64,000 nt of DNA, from positions 1 to 64,000 of the forward strand of contig CAZAWR010000013.1 of assembly GCA_964488865.1 (NCBI GenBank), read 5' to 3'. This DNA is from MWCO01 sp964488865. GTDB lineage: Bacteria > Myxococcota_A > Polyangia > Polyangiales > Polyangiaceae. Positions 8,117-16,596 of the stretch are shown here, piece by piece. Each line of letters begins with the position of its first letter. Positions within the stretch are counted from its first letter, which is position 1. A program made the position numbers and the translations under genes. The notes beneath the pieces were generated by a model that saw nothing but the letters and a program-made list of their open reading frames with translations, was not told where the DNA came from and made no database searches.

Positions 8117-10366
8117 TTGCCCCCTTCCTCGACGGATGATACCTTCCATGTGGCTGCGCTCAGGGACTTGGCTTTGAATCCCCCCAGCTCACGATCCGGT
8201 ATCCTTCCTCTCGAAGAACTGCTCGAGCGCGTGCTGGCTTACCAGCCAAGCGCGGACGTCGATCTGCTGCGCAGAGCCTACGAGTTCGCCAACACCGCCC
8301 ACGAAGGCCAGATCCGAAAGAGCGGCGACCCCTACTTCGCTCACCCTGCTGCCGTCGCAGGCGTCATCACCGAGCTGCGCCTCGACGCCGCTAGCGTCTG
8401 CGCCGGCCTCCTTCACGACGTCGTCGAGGACACTCCCCAGACCGTCAAGGACCTCGAGCGCCTCTTCGGAAAAGAAGTCGCGTTCCTCGTCGACGGCGTG
8501 ACCAAGCTGTCCAAGATCAATTTCTCCTCTCGCCAGGAAAGGGAAGCCGAGAACTTCCGCAAGATGCTCGTCGCCATGTCCCGCGACATCCGCGTCCTGC
8601 TCGTCAAGCTCTGCGACCGCGTCGACAACATGCGCACCCTCGAGTTCATGAAACCCGACTCGCAGGAACGCATCGCCCGCGAAACCACCGAAATCTTCGC
8701 GCCCCTCGCAGGTCGCCTCGGCATCCATCGCTTCAAGACCGAACTCGAGGACCTCTCCTTCCGCTACCTCGAACCCGACGCCTTCCAAAACCTCGCCCGC
8801 CTCATGGGCGAAACCAAACCCGCTCGCGACCAGTTCACCCGCGAGATGTGCGACCTGCTCCGAAAGCAGCTCCATGACCACGGCTTCGCAGGCGACGTCT
8901 CCGGTCGAACCAAGCACCTGTACTCCATCCAGCGACAGATGCTTCAACTCCACGTCGACTTCGATCAGCTCCGCGACCTCGTCGCCTTCCGCGTCGTCAT
9001 GGAGTCCGTCGCCGACTGCTACGGCGTCATGGGGGCCATCCACTCGCGATACACGCCCGTGCCCGGGCGCATCAAGGACTACATCGCGCTGCCCAAACCC
9101 AACATGTACCAGTCCCTTCACACCACCGTCATCGGTCCACGAAGGGAACGTGTCGAGGTGCAGATCCGAACCAAAGACATGGACCGCGTCGCCGACGAGG
9201 GCATCGCCGCTCACTGGGTCTACAAGGAGCGCATCTCTGGCGGCGCGGACCCCAAGCTCGTCCAGCGTTTCGCGTGGCTGCGAGACCTCATGGAGTTCCA
9301 GCGCGACATCCAGGACGCTGCCGAGTTTCTAGACAGCATCAAAGTCGACCTCTTCCAGGACGAGGTCTACGCCTTTACCCCCAAGGGCGACGTCCGTGTC
9401 TTCCCCCGCGGCGCTACCGCGATCGACTTCGCCTACGCCATCCACACCGAGATCGGCCACCACAGCTCCGGTACCCGCGTCAACGGTACCGTCGCCTCCC
9501 TCCGGCACAAACTCCGCAACGGCGACGTCATCGAGATGCTCACCGGTCCGGACCAACGTCCGAAGAAGGAATGGCTCGAGTTCGCTGCCACCAGCCGCGC
9601 TCGCAATCGCATCCGCGCTTACCTCCGCAACGACGAAAGGGAGCGGTCCCTCAAGCTGGGCCGTGAACTGCTCGAAAAGGAATTGCACGACCACGGCATC
9701 TCCCTGCAGCGCTTCATGAAAGACGAAGTCGAGCTTCGACGCGCCCTCGAGGCCTTCGAGGTCCCGTCCATCCAGGACCTGTTCGTTTCCGTGGGCTACG
9801 GTAAGGTCGCCCCTGCCAGCGTCACGCGCACGCTTACCAGAGCCTCCGAGGATGACGACGAGCCGAAGCCCGCCGCCAGCCTTCGCGAAGGTCGGATTGA
9901 GCACTTCGTTCGCCGCATCACCGGACGGGATGCGCAAGGTCTCAAGGTCAGCGAGATCGACGACATTCTCGTTCGCTACGCCCGGTGCTGCAACCCGCTG
10001 CCGGGCGACGAGATCGTCGGCTTCATTACCCGTGGGCGTGGGATCACCGTCCACAGGCGTGACTGCACGAAGGCGTTCGAGGCCGACCCCGACCGGCGCA
10101 TCTCCGTAATCTGGGACTCCCGCGTCAAGGCCAACCGTTCCGTGCAACTCAAGGTGTTCACCGCCAACCGACCCGGCGTCCTCGCCTCCATGGGACAGGC
10201 GTTCTCCGAGCAAGACATCAACCTGTCCGCCGTCTCAAGCCGCGCCGTCGAAGACGGAAGGTCCATCAACATCTTCACGTTCCCCTGCTCCGACTTGACG
10301 CAGCTCAAGGTCGTGATGCGCGCCTTGCGCAAGGTGCAGGGAGTCTACAGTGTCGAGCGAGTCTGA
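8117..10366 (+). CDS. rel/spoT: bifunctional (p)ppGpp synthetase/hydrolase
   Basis: 749-residue long RelA/SpoT homologue controlling the stringent response. Order of domains: HD hydrolase (about 40-200, with HDVVEDT and KLCDRVDNMRT), synthetase (about 240-360, GRIKDYIALPKPNMYQSLHT), TGS (about 410-470, TPKGDVRVFPRGATAIDFAY), a zinc-finger/conserved-Cys region (YARCCNPLPGDEIVG, RRDC) and a C-terminal ACT domain (ANRPGVLASMG). The RIKD sequence is the RxKD form seen in bifunctional enzymes, and the HD residues are intact, so both making and degrading (p)ppGpp are expected. The start is unsure: TTG 8117 gives the full frame, GTG 8150 is an alternative, and no strong ribosome binding site supports either. 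dksA lies in the same window at 60.6 kb. Confidence 0.96.
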   Translation: MPPSSTDDTFHVAALRDLALNPPSSRSGILPLEELLERVLAYQPSADVDLLRRAYEFANTAHEGQIRKSGDPYFAHPAAVAGVITELRLDAASVCAGLLHDVVEDTPQTVKDLERLFGKEVAFLVDGVTKLSKINFSSRQEREAENFRKMLVAMSRDIRVLLVKLCDRVDNMRTLEFMKPDSQERIARETTEIFAPLAGRLGIHRFKTELEDLSFRYLEPDAFQNLARLMGETKPARDQFTREMCDLLRKQLHDHGFAGDVSGRTKHLYSIQRQMLQLHVDFDQLRDLVAFRVVMESVADCYGVMGAIHSRYTPVPGRIKDYIALPKPNMYQSLHTTVIGPRRERVEVQIRTKDMDRVADEGIAAHWVYKERISGGADPKLVQRFAWLRDLMEFQRDIQDAAEFLDSIKVDLFQDEVYAFTPKGDVRVFPRGATAIDFAYAIHTEIGHHSSGTRVNGTVASLRHKLRNGDVIEMLTGPDQRPKKEWLEFAATSRARNRIRAYLRNDERERSLKLGRELLEKELHDHGISLQRFMKDEVELRRALEAFEVPSIQDLFVSVGYGKVAPASVTRTLTRASEDDDEPKPAASLREGRIEHFVRRITGRDAQGLKVSEIDDILVRYARCCNPLPGDEIVGFITRGRGITVHRRDCTKAFEADPDRRISVIWDSRVKANRSVQLKVFTANRPGVLASMGQAFSEQDINLSAVSSRAVEDGRSINIFTFPCSDLTQLKVVMRALRKVQGVYSVERV

Positions 10367-10369
10367 TCG

Positions 10370-11584
10370 CTACCGGCTCGCATCCGGCGCAAGACGACGA
10401 AGCTCCCGGTAGAACGCTTGCCGGGACATGCGCAGCTCCCTGGCTGCCACGGCTACCGTCCCGGACGCCATCGCGAGAGCCTTCTGAAGACGCACGCGCG
10501 CCAGATCCCTGTCCGATAGCTGCAGCGCCAACGGCTCCTTCGGGCAAGAACGAGGAACGGTTCGGCACAGGATCTTCGCTGCTCGCTCGGCTGTCTCCCC
10601 CGCATCGAATGCCGCAGCGAGATGCGCTCCCAACTCGCGCACTCCCCCAGGCCAGCCGGCCCTCAATACGCACTCGAACACAGCCTCCGCCCCTGCGTCC
10701 AGCCGGACCCCCACGCGTCGAAGTAGCTCGATCGTCAAGGCAGGAATGTCCTCTCGCCTCTCCGCGAGCGACGGCACACGGAGAACTCGCGTCTCGACCA
10801 AGGCCATGAGAGACGAGCCGACCCGCCCCTCCGCGTGCGCGTCCTCCAGTGCCCCCACCACCGTCCCGATCAGCATCGAACCCTCGGTCGCACGGACCGC
10901 ACGAACGAGATCCGACTGCGCCGCACGAGGCATCTGGTCGATGTGCGTGACCAGCCACAACGTGGGCCCGCCTTCCCCGTACGCCCGGATCAATTGGTCC
11001 GGGTCAATGCTCGCTCCGTCGACGACGTGCGTGTGTGACATGCCACCCGCACGTTGAAGGGCAGCCCGCGCCATCGTCGACTTGCCAACGCCCGGTGCCC
11101 CCTGAATCACCAGACTCCTGCGGCTCTCGATGTGCTCCACGACAACATCCATCCACGACCGCTGCCGGACTCCGATCAGCACATCCCCCATCATCGCGGG
11201 CGCGCCAGCGTACGTGTCGAGCTCTCGCTCCACGAACAGCATGACCGAATCGCCCATCCGCAACACCGAGCCGTGCGCCAGACCCAGCATGCTCACCGGC
11301 ACGCCATCGAGCCAGGTCCCCGTGGGACTGTCCAGGTCGGACACGTAGACTCCATCCGGTCGAACCACGAACTGTGCGTGATGCGAGCACACGGTCGTGT
11401 CGCTCACGCTGATGACATCGTCCCGCTGTCCCGATGCGGACCCTACGATCGCCCCATCGTACAAGGGGATCGCTGCCAGCGAGCCGTTTCGTCGCACCCT
11501 GAGCAGCCCCCAGCCCCCTGGCGCGCCCTGCACTTCCGCCCCTGCGGCCACAAAAACCACATGCTCCCCCTGTGTACCCATCAT
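10370..11584 (-). CDS. FHA-AAA-Fis regulator, degenerate sigma-54 activator
   Basis: 404-residue protein with the layout of a bacterial enhancer-binding protein: an N-terminal FHA domain (about 35-125, with CSHHAQF and SPTGTWLDG), an AAA+ segment, and a C-terminal Fis-type helix-turn-helix (VAVAARELRMSRQAFYREL). The Walker A is GAPGVGKST, but the GAFTGA loop that contacts sigma-54 is missing, the Walker B region reads LWLVTHIDQMP instead of the usual LFLDEI, and the segment between them is short. WPGGVRELGAHL near the end of the AAA part still shows the family origin. It is therefore unlikely to activate sigma-54 promoters; a sigma-54-independent DNA-binding regulator is more likely. ATG 11584 is used because of a G-rich AAGGGGGGA upstream. 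Stops of this gene and rel/spoT are three bases apart. Confidence 0.8.
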   Translation of the reverse strand: MMGTQGEHVVFVAAGAEVQGAPGGWGLLRVRRNGSLAAIPLYDGAIVGSASGQRDDVISVSDTTVCSHHAQFVVRPDGVYVSDLDSPTGTWLDGVPVSMLGLAHGSVLRMGDSVMLFVERELDTYAGAPAMMGDVLIGVRQRSWMDVVVEHIESRRSLVIQGAPGVGKSTMARAALQRAGGMSHTHVVDGASIDPDQLIRAYGEGGPTLWLVTHIDQMPRAAQSDLVRAVRATEGSMLIGTVVGALEDAHAEGRVGSSLMALVETRVLRVPSLAERREDIPALTIELLRRVGVRLDAGAEAVFECVLRAGWPGGVRELGAHLAAAFDAGETAERAAKILCRTVPRSCPKEPLALQLSDRDLARVRLQKALAMASGTVAVAARELRMSRQAFYRELRRLAPDASR

Positions 11585-11743
11585 GATCGCATCCCCCCTT
11601 CGTGGGTAGCACAAGACAGCCCGCCACGTCGTCCGCCACGGTCGTCCGCCGGGCCCCCCTGTGTTTCGTCCAAGATGATACGTCCATCCACCCACCCTTC
11701 GCAATCCCGCATCGAACACCCCAGACGAAGTTTGCCTCCGACA

Positions 11744-11760
11744 CAACACAATTGGTGTTG
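11744..11760. promoter_or_regulatory. inverted repeat at the tRNA-Gly -35 region
   Basis: CAACAC, five bases, GTGTTG: a perfect 6+6 inverted repeat. Its right half shares TTG with the candidate -35 (TTGACT) of the tRNA-Gly promoter and it lies 160 bp upstream of the divergent FHA-AAA-Fis gene. It looks like an operator; the binding protein is unknown. Confidence 0.35.
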
Positions 11761-11786
11761 ACTCCCGCCCCTTGTACGTGTACTCA
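11758..11786 (+). promoter_or_regulatory. candidate tRNA-Gly promoter
   Basis: TTGACT (11758-11763), 17-bp spacer, TACTCA (11781-11786), ending 12 bp before the mature tRNA. The -35 is good, the -10 is poor; position supports the call. Confidence 0.4.
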
Positions 11787-11798
11787 CGCGGCTCCCCT

Positions 11799-11873
11799 GC
11801 GGGAGTAACTCAGTGGTAGAGTGTCACCTTGCCAAGGTGAACGTCGCGGGTTCAAGTCCCGTCTCCCGCTCCA
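11799..11873 (+). tRNA. tRNA-Gly (GCC)
   Basis: Cloverleaf with acceptor GCGGGAG/CTCCCGC, D-arm ACTC-AGTGGTA-GAGT, anticodon stem TCACC/GGTGA with loop TTGCCAA (anticodon GCC), T-arm GCGGG-TTCAAGT-CCCGT, discriminator T and encoded CCA (11871-11873). Confidence 0.97.
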
Positions 11874-11884
11874 GCCTCCTCAGT

Positions 11885-11921
11885 AAGCCGGTCGAGTCCC
11901 CGACCGGCTTTTCTTTTTCTT
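11885..11921 (+). terminator. intrinsic terminator after tRNA-Gly
   Basis: A perfect 10-bp stem (AAGCCGGTCG with CGACCGGCTT, six-base loop) followed by a T-rich run TTCTTTTTCTT. It ends the tRNA-Gly transcript 12 bp after the CCA. Confidence 0.9.
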
Positions 11922-11949
11922 CCACCGTCACCACGCTCCGATCCCGTCC

Positions 11950-11979
11950 TTGAACCGGGGCAGCGCCCAGTGGTACCTT
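11950..11979 (+). promoter_or_regulatory. candidate promoter of the Cache-like sensor gene
   Basis: TTGAAC (11950-11955), 18-bp spacer, TACCTT (11974-11979), about 86 bp before the start at 12066 and just after the tRNA terminator. Confidence 0.4.
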
Positions 11980-12065
11980 CCACCGGAAGCTTGCCACGCG
12001 CGCCTCCCTAGGGTGGCGCGCCCCATGCCCGGCCAGGGGGCTCGCCACAGGGGAGAGAGTGCTCG

Positions 12066-13523
12066 ATGCGCTGGAAGATCATCACCACGAACAGTGTCGT
12101 CATCATCCTGCTTGGCGTCTTCCTCAGCGCCTTGCTCTGGGCTCAACTCAAGAGCTTGGTCTCGAACGAGTCGCTCATCGTCGCAGATGCCTCGCAGGCC
12201 GTTTCTGCAGCCAACGCTCAGCTGCAGCTCGATGCCCTTCAGGTGGAACGGTGGCTCTCCAACCGAGCCAACGAACCGTCCGTCCGCGAACCCTTCGAAG
12301 CCGGCGTTCGCGATGCGCGCTTCGAAGCCGCAACCAAACAGGCGAACGGCCTCCGTGACGCCGCCATCCAGGCGCCTGCCCTCGCTGGGCTTCACCCCGC
12401 CATCGTCGCGTTCGTCGACGTGAACGGCATAGCGCTCGGCCGGAACGGCAACAACCTCATGCGCGGCGAGGACATCGGAAAAGCCCACCCCGGCATGAAA
12501 GAGTCGATCGCCAACGGGCGAACCGGCTCCGAAGCCTGGTACGCCCCCCAGTTCTCCCAACAGTGGCTCGTCTCCTTCGCTCCCGTTCGGAACGGCGCAG
12601 GCGAGGTGCTCGGGGCCATCGTCTTCGGAACCCCGCTCAACGACGAACGGATGTCCCGCACCACCGACAAGACCAGCGGCGGTGCCGTTGTCATCGCCGT
12701 CGAAGGCCCAAAGGGCATCGAGATGGTCGCCAAATCGAAGCTCGTCGACGCCTCGGCTGCCAGCGCCATCGGGCAAGGCGCACTCGCGGAGAGCGTCAAA
12801 GGCGCCATTCGCCTCGACGCCGCCGAGCGACTTGCCGGCGGGCCCAAGGACTGGGTGTTCGTCGGTTCGCCCCTGAGCGGGTACGGCGGCGCAAAGGCCG
12901 TCCTCGTCGCTGTCTCGCCCGCCTCCATCATGGATGTGAGCGGCGTGCTCTATTCCGTCCTCGGAATGGTAGTCCTCGGACTCATCCTCGTCAGCGCCGC
13001 CGGGTGGCTTCTCGGAAGCTACATCTCCAAGCCCGTCGAAGAGCTCGAGGAAGGCCTCCTGCAGATCCTCAACGGCCGCACCGACCTTCGCTTCGAAATC
13101 GAACACGCCGTACTCGGTGGCGTCGTCTTCCGGATCAACACCTTGCTCAACCAACTCATGGGCGTGCAAGAGGACGACACGGACGAAGACGGACGACCTT
13201 CCCTGGCTCCTTCCACCAACGCGTTCCAGGGCGCACTCGACGTCGATGAACCGGGCGCACCCGCGGCCGAGCGCGTGGACACCGCCGCCGCGGCCGCGTT
13301 GGCTGCCGAACCCGCCGAGCAGTACTACCCAAGGTTGTTCCGCGAATACATCGACGCCAAGCGCAGCATCGGCGACCCCGTCGAACACATCACCCAGGAC
13401 AGCTTCGTCGAGCGCATCCGACAGCGCGAGATCGAGATGAGCTCCAAGTCCGGACGCCCCGTTCGCTACCAAGTCCAGCTGCGCGGCCGCGAGGTCACTC
13501 TCCTCGCCGTCCAGCTCCCCTGA
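12066..13523 (+). CDS. two-TM sensor-like protein with MXAN_5187-type C-terminus
   Basis: 485-residue inner-membrane protein. TM1 is at about 4-26, followed by a large periplasmic region (27-295) with the look of a double Cache sensor (VDVNGIALGRNGNN, SFAPVRNGAGEVLGAIVFG), and TM2 at about 296-318. A short cytoplasmic helical segment after TM2 has a HAMP-like position (SKPVEELEEGLLQILNGRTD). After an acidic, Ala-rich linker the last about 65 residues (from YYPRLFREYIDAKRSIGD) resemble the C-terminal domain I know from MXAN_5187-type myxobacterial proteins; its function is unknown. No kinase, GGDEF or methyl-accepting domain is present, so how it signals is unclear. A HEAT protein gene follows 94 bp downstream on the same strand. 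Confidence 0.72.
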   Translation: MRWKIITTNSVVIILLGVFLSALLWAQLKSLVSNESLIVADASQAVSAANAQLQLDALQVERWLSNRANEPSVREPFEAGVRDARFEAATKQANGLRDAAIQAPALAGLHPAIVAFVDVNGIALGRNGNNLMRGEDIGKAHPGMKESIANGRTGSEAWYAPQFSQQWLVSFAPVRNGAGEVLGAIVFGTPLNDERMSRTTDKTSGGAVVIAVEGPKGIEMVAKSKLVDASAASAIGQGALAESVKGAIRLDAAERLAGGPKDWVFVGSPLSGYGGAKAVLVAVSPASIMDVSGVLYSVLGMVVLGLILVSAAGWLLGSYISKPVEELEEGLLQILNGRTDLRFEIEHAVLGGVVFRINTLLNQLMGVQEDDTDEDGRPSLAPSTNAFQGALDVDEPGAPAAERVDTAAAAALAAEPAEQYYPRLFREYIDAKRSIGDPVEHITQDSFVERIRQREIEMSSKSGRPVRYQVQLRGREVTLLAVQLP

Positions 13524-13617
13524 GCCCCCCGCCACCCCCTTCCCGCTTGTGCGTCGCCTCCCGCAGGGGTCCTGTGCTATGGGGCTATCCAAACCGTTCC
13601 CACTGAGGTCACAACAT

Positions 13618-14364
13618 ATGGGCCTGTTCGACATTTTCAAGCGCTCGAAGCAAGACGACGAAGCTGACGATTCCAAGCACGACAAGAGCGTGGCTCGGCT
13701 CGGTCGAGCAGCGGCGGACAAGCGCGCCCAAGCGTACGACCGGCTCGAGGCCATCCAGAGCTTGTGCTCCGTGGCAACCGCCGACTCGGCCGCCGCGCTG
13801 CTCAAGCGCTTCTCCTTCTACATCGACCCGTCCATCACGGACCAAGAGGAAAAGGAAATCGCCTTCCGCGGAATCATCGCCTCGGGCGATGCGGCGATAG
13901 AGCCCATCCGCGAGTTCTGCACGAAGGCCGAGAGCTTCACCTGGCCCATGAAAATGCTCGAAGAGTTGCTCGATGAGAGCGCCTTCGTCGACGAGTTGCT
14001 CATCCTCCTCGAGCGCTTCGATACGGACTACGCGAAGAAGCAGGAACCGAAGCTGCAAATCATCGCGGAACTCGAAGGCAAGAAGAGAGACGACGTGCGC
14101 CTGGCGGTCGAGCGATTCCTGGAAGACTTCGACGAGCGCGTCCGATTCCACACGGTGGCCACGCTCTTCTCTCAGGAAGACGAGGCGTCCTCAGAGCTCC
14201 TCTACAAGGCTTTGGTGGGCGAGGAGTCGGTTCGCGTCAAGAACCGAGTCGTGGAGGGGATGGCCTCGCGGGGCTGGAAGGTCCCGGAGGGGCTCGCTGA
14301 CGAAGTCGCTGAAGCCCTTCCCCCCGGCTACGCCGTGCGCGACGGCGTCGTCAAGAGAAGCTGA
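13618..14364 (+). CDS. HEAT-like repeat protein
   Basis: 248-residue cytoplasmic protein, helical throughout, with HEAT-like repeats (AYDRLEAIQSLCSVATADSAAALLKRF; VRLAVERFLEDFDERVRFHTVATLF; VRVKNRVVEGMASRGW). The N-terminus MGLFDIFKRSKQDDEADD is a common cap in Myxococcota proteins of this kind. Such repeats act as protein-protein scaffolds; the partner is unknown. ATG 13618 is chosen for the GAGGT nine bases upstream. The sensor-like gene immediately upstream may be its partner by context only. Confidence 0.7.
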   Translation: MGLFDIFKRSKQDDEADDSKHDKSVARLGRAAADKRAQAYDRLEAIQSLCSVATADSAAALLKRFSFYIDPSITDQEEKEIAFRGIIASGDAAIEPIREFCTKAESFTWPMKMLEELLDESAFVDELLILLERFDTDYAKKQEPKLQIIAELEGKKRDDVRLAVERFLEDFDERVRFHTVATLFSQEDEASSELLYKALVGEESVRVKNRVVEGMASRGWKVPEGLADEVAEALPPGYAVRDGVVKRS

Positions 14365-14397
14365 CCGCGCGTCCTCGCAGACGCAGGTTCCCATGCA

Positions 14398-14415
14398 CAG
14401 CAGGCCCTTCTGCTG
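14398..14415. repeat. hairpin at a convergent junction
   Basis: CAGCAG, six-base loop, CTGCTG, between the stops of the HEAT gene (+) and the barrel gene (-). No T-tract follows on either strand, so terminator function is possible but not shown. Confidence 0.4.
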
Positions 14416-14493
14416 CTCTTCGAGCGGCGAGAGGACCTGTCCGCCTGTTGTGGGGAAACGACTGAACGTGGACGGAGGAGAGCGGGGACCCGA

Positions 14494-15393
14494 TCAGGGG
14501 CTGATCTTCATGTCTTGCGGAAGGAAGATGCTGAAGCTGAGCGTGATCATCTGATTGAACCGGAACTGCCGGTCCTTCTCGTCGACCGCGAAGTCGGGGC
14601 CATTCTCGTCCGGCGGACCCCCCTGAGAGTCGAACCCTGAGGTGTTCCAGGAGAACGGAATAGCCCGGTACTCGAGGCCGATTCCCGTCCCGCCGCCGGG
14701 GAAGAAGGTCAAGCCTGCGCCAAAGGTCGGAGCAATCGCCAGGCGAGAGGCCGTGGGGTACGGCTCCACCGGCCTGCCGGTGTTGTCAAGAACCGTCTTG
14801 TTTGGGTCCGCCAAGTCGGCGACGGCATAGTCCTCGCGTTCCTCGACACCGATGAACGCAGGCCCCCCGAAGAAGTACAGGTCCGTGTCCACGAACACCT
14901 TATCGAACAGCGCCAGCTTGCCCCGGAAGGGCACCGCGGTGATCTGGGGTGCGATGACCCACTTGATCTTGCCGAGCTGCTCAGGGAAGTCGTAACCAAC
15001 GCTGAGCATGGACGCGTTGCGGTCGATCTGGGTCCTGGGATCCGAGTTGCGGGACGGGTCCCACCGATCCTTGTTGACCTTGTCAATCTCGTCCGTGAGG
15101 GCTGTGTTGAGGTTGACGACTCCGTAAGCTCCCCACGCGCCGAGCCCTAACCAGTCCGTCAGGTGATACTGGATCCGTGCTCCTGCGAAGACCGTTCGCT
15201 GGTACTCGTCGAGCAACGTGAACGAGACCGCTGGCGCGATCTCGAACCGCTTGTTTCGGTGCCAACGGAGCTCACGGACAGCCGGGGCACCAGCCAACGG
15301 CCCCGTGAGCTGGATTTCCTGAGCGCTCGCTGTCGATTCCAAAGCGAGCACGCCAACGACTGCCAGCAGCCCGGTGGCGAAGATTCGTCGCAT
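14494..15393 (-). CDS. outer-membrane beta-barrel protein, GltA/GltB-like (second of two)
   Basis: 299 residues with a signal peptide (MRRIFATGLLAVVGVLALE, cleavage near ASAQE) and a mature part of alternating aromatic/polar strands ending in a strand with a terminal FSIFLPQDMKISP. This matches the myxobacterial outer-membrane barrel family (OMP_myx_plus type) to which the GltA/GltB and NfsA/NfsB barrels appear to belong. The conserved start of the mature domain ELRWHRNKRFEIAPAVSFTL is typical. ATG 15393 is chosen for a GAGG six to seven bases upstream, rather than the longer open frame. It follows the related barrel gene after 56 bp and is probably co-transcribed with it. Confidence 0.8.
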   Translation of the reverse strand: MRRIFATGLLAVVGVLALESTASAQEIQLTGPLAGAPAVRELRWHRNKRFEIAPAVSFTLLDEYQRTVFAGARIQYHLTDWLGLGAWGAYGVVNLNTALTDEIDKVNKDRWDPSRNSDPRTQIDRNASMLSVGYDFPEQLGKIKWVIAPQITAVPFRGKLALFDKVFVDTDLYFFGGPAFIGVEEREDYAVADLADPNKTVLDNTGRPVEPYPTASRLAIAPTFGAGLTFFPGGGTGIGLEYRAIPFSWNTSGFDSQGGPPDENGPDFAVDEKDRQFRFNQMITLSFSIFLPQDMKISP

Positions 15394-15449
15394 TGTCGCC
15401 CTCGTCCTTCCCTTTGCCATCATCTCCGACCTTTTCCCACTGCCGTTCG

Positions 15450-16442
15450 TTACTTCGGAAGCCGGTACTCCCACGAGAACGGCAAGAAGATCGAGATGCC
15501 AACCTGGGCTTGCACGTTGTTGGTAAGCTTCTTCTCGTCCGTCCAGTTCGCTTCATCCTGCCGCCAGGCGGTTCGCGCGTCCTCGCTGGGGAACTCCATC
15601 GCGTCGTAGTTGGCGGTGTTCTCGAGTTCCTCGAGATAGGCATAGTCGCGAAGCTCCACGATCGCAGCGAACCAGCGATTGAAGAAGATTCGAGCACCAA
15701 TGCCCGCGTTGAACGCAACCTTGGGCTCGAAGGAGAAGTTGCGGTACCGCGGGTCAAACACCACGATCGGACGGGTCGAGATGGCTCCCACACCACCGAC
15801 GACGTACCCGTCCCAGTGGAAGATGAAGTCTCCGAACCCTGCGAACTTGCCGTACATGGGGACGTACGTGAAGTTCACCGCGGCCGACCACTGGTACTCG
15901 TTGAGCGGCACGCCCACGCGGACGGCGCGCCGTGTGGCCGCGTTGAACTCGGAGTCCGCGTTCAATCCCTGGTACCAGTTGAAGTTCGCGCCTACCGCCA
16001 TCACGTTCGTGATGTAGTAGTTGAGGGCAACTCCCGGCGCCGGGTGCGAGACGAACTGATCGTTCATCGTGAACGACCAGTAGGGCTGCAACTCGAAACG
16101 CTCGCGCCGCAACGCATAGATCTGCTGCACCGCGTAGATCTGTGGGTTCAGATCCTTCTTGGCAGCCTCCTCCATGCTGATCTTCGGGCAGGCGTCCGGG
16201 TCGATCTTGCAGATGTCGCCAAGACCGCCCTCGAAGCCAACCGCTCCCTCCGCACCTTCCCCTTCGACCCCTTCCTCGCCCTCCTCTTCCAAGGGCGCGT
16301 CTGCGTCGAATTCGGTGTCATCGCCTTCCGCTTCTGCTTCCACTTCCTCGGCTTTGGCTGCTCCCTTTCCCTGGGCCACGGCAATAGCCGGCACCAGCAA
16401 GAGCGCCATGCCCAGGAGGAGTCCCGTGCGAGCCTGCTTCAT
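15450..16442 (-). CDS. outer-membrane beta-barrel protein, GltA/GltB-like (first of two)
   Basis: 330 residues: signal peptide (MKQARTGLLLGMALLLVPAI, cleavage near AVAQG), a very acidic linker (about 28-70, repeated E/D-G-A), a two-Cys segment (DICKIDPDACPKI), then a barrel domain beginning YALRRERFELQPYWSFTMND and ending in SIFLPFSWEYRLPK. The barrel start and end closely parallel those of the downstream gene, so the two are paralogues in one unit. By analogy with GltA/GltB or NfsA/NfsB they would be the outer-membrane part of a Glt/Nfs-type machine whose periplasmic parts are encoded from 23.4 kb. ATG 16442 has AAGGG six to seven bases upstream. The acidic linker is longer than expected for a simple barrel. 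Confidence 0.8.
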   Translation of the reverse strand: MKQARTGLLLGMALLLVPAIAVAQGKGAAKAEEVEAEAEGDDTEFDADAPLEEEGEEGVEGEGAEGAVGFEGGLGDICKIDPDACPKISMEEAAKKDLNPQIYAVQQIYALRRERFELQPYWSFTMNDQFVSHPAPGVALNYYITNVMAVGANFNWYQGLNADSEFNAATRRAVRVGVPLNEYQWSAAVNFTYVPMYGKFAGFGDFIFHWDGYVVGGVGAISTRPIVVFDPRYRNFSFEPKVAFNAGIGARIFFNRWFAAIVELRDYAYLEELENTANYDAMEFPSEDARTAWRQDEANWTDEKKLTNNVQAQVGISIFLPFSWEYRLPK

Positions 16443-16507
16443 TGTGAGCCCTTCCGCATCGTTTCGTCGCGAAGTTGACAGGCCTAAGTTGTCAGAACCA
16501 TTAGAGA

Positions 16508-16523
16508 AAAAGGCCAACGGCCA
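16508..16523 (-). terminator. possible weak terminator downstream of ftsY
   Basis: Read on the minus strand, GGCC-gtt-GGCC is followed directly by TTTTT. The stem is only four base pairs, so this is a weak call. The same 150-bp gap (16443-16596) must also hold the promoter for the barrel operon; it is more AT-rich than its surroundings. Confidence 0.3.
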
Positions 16524-16596
16524 AGGCGGGCGGGACTATATCACGGGGGTTTTCAAACAATCAACTCCCATCTGTCGCCACGCCAATCTTGTCCCG

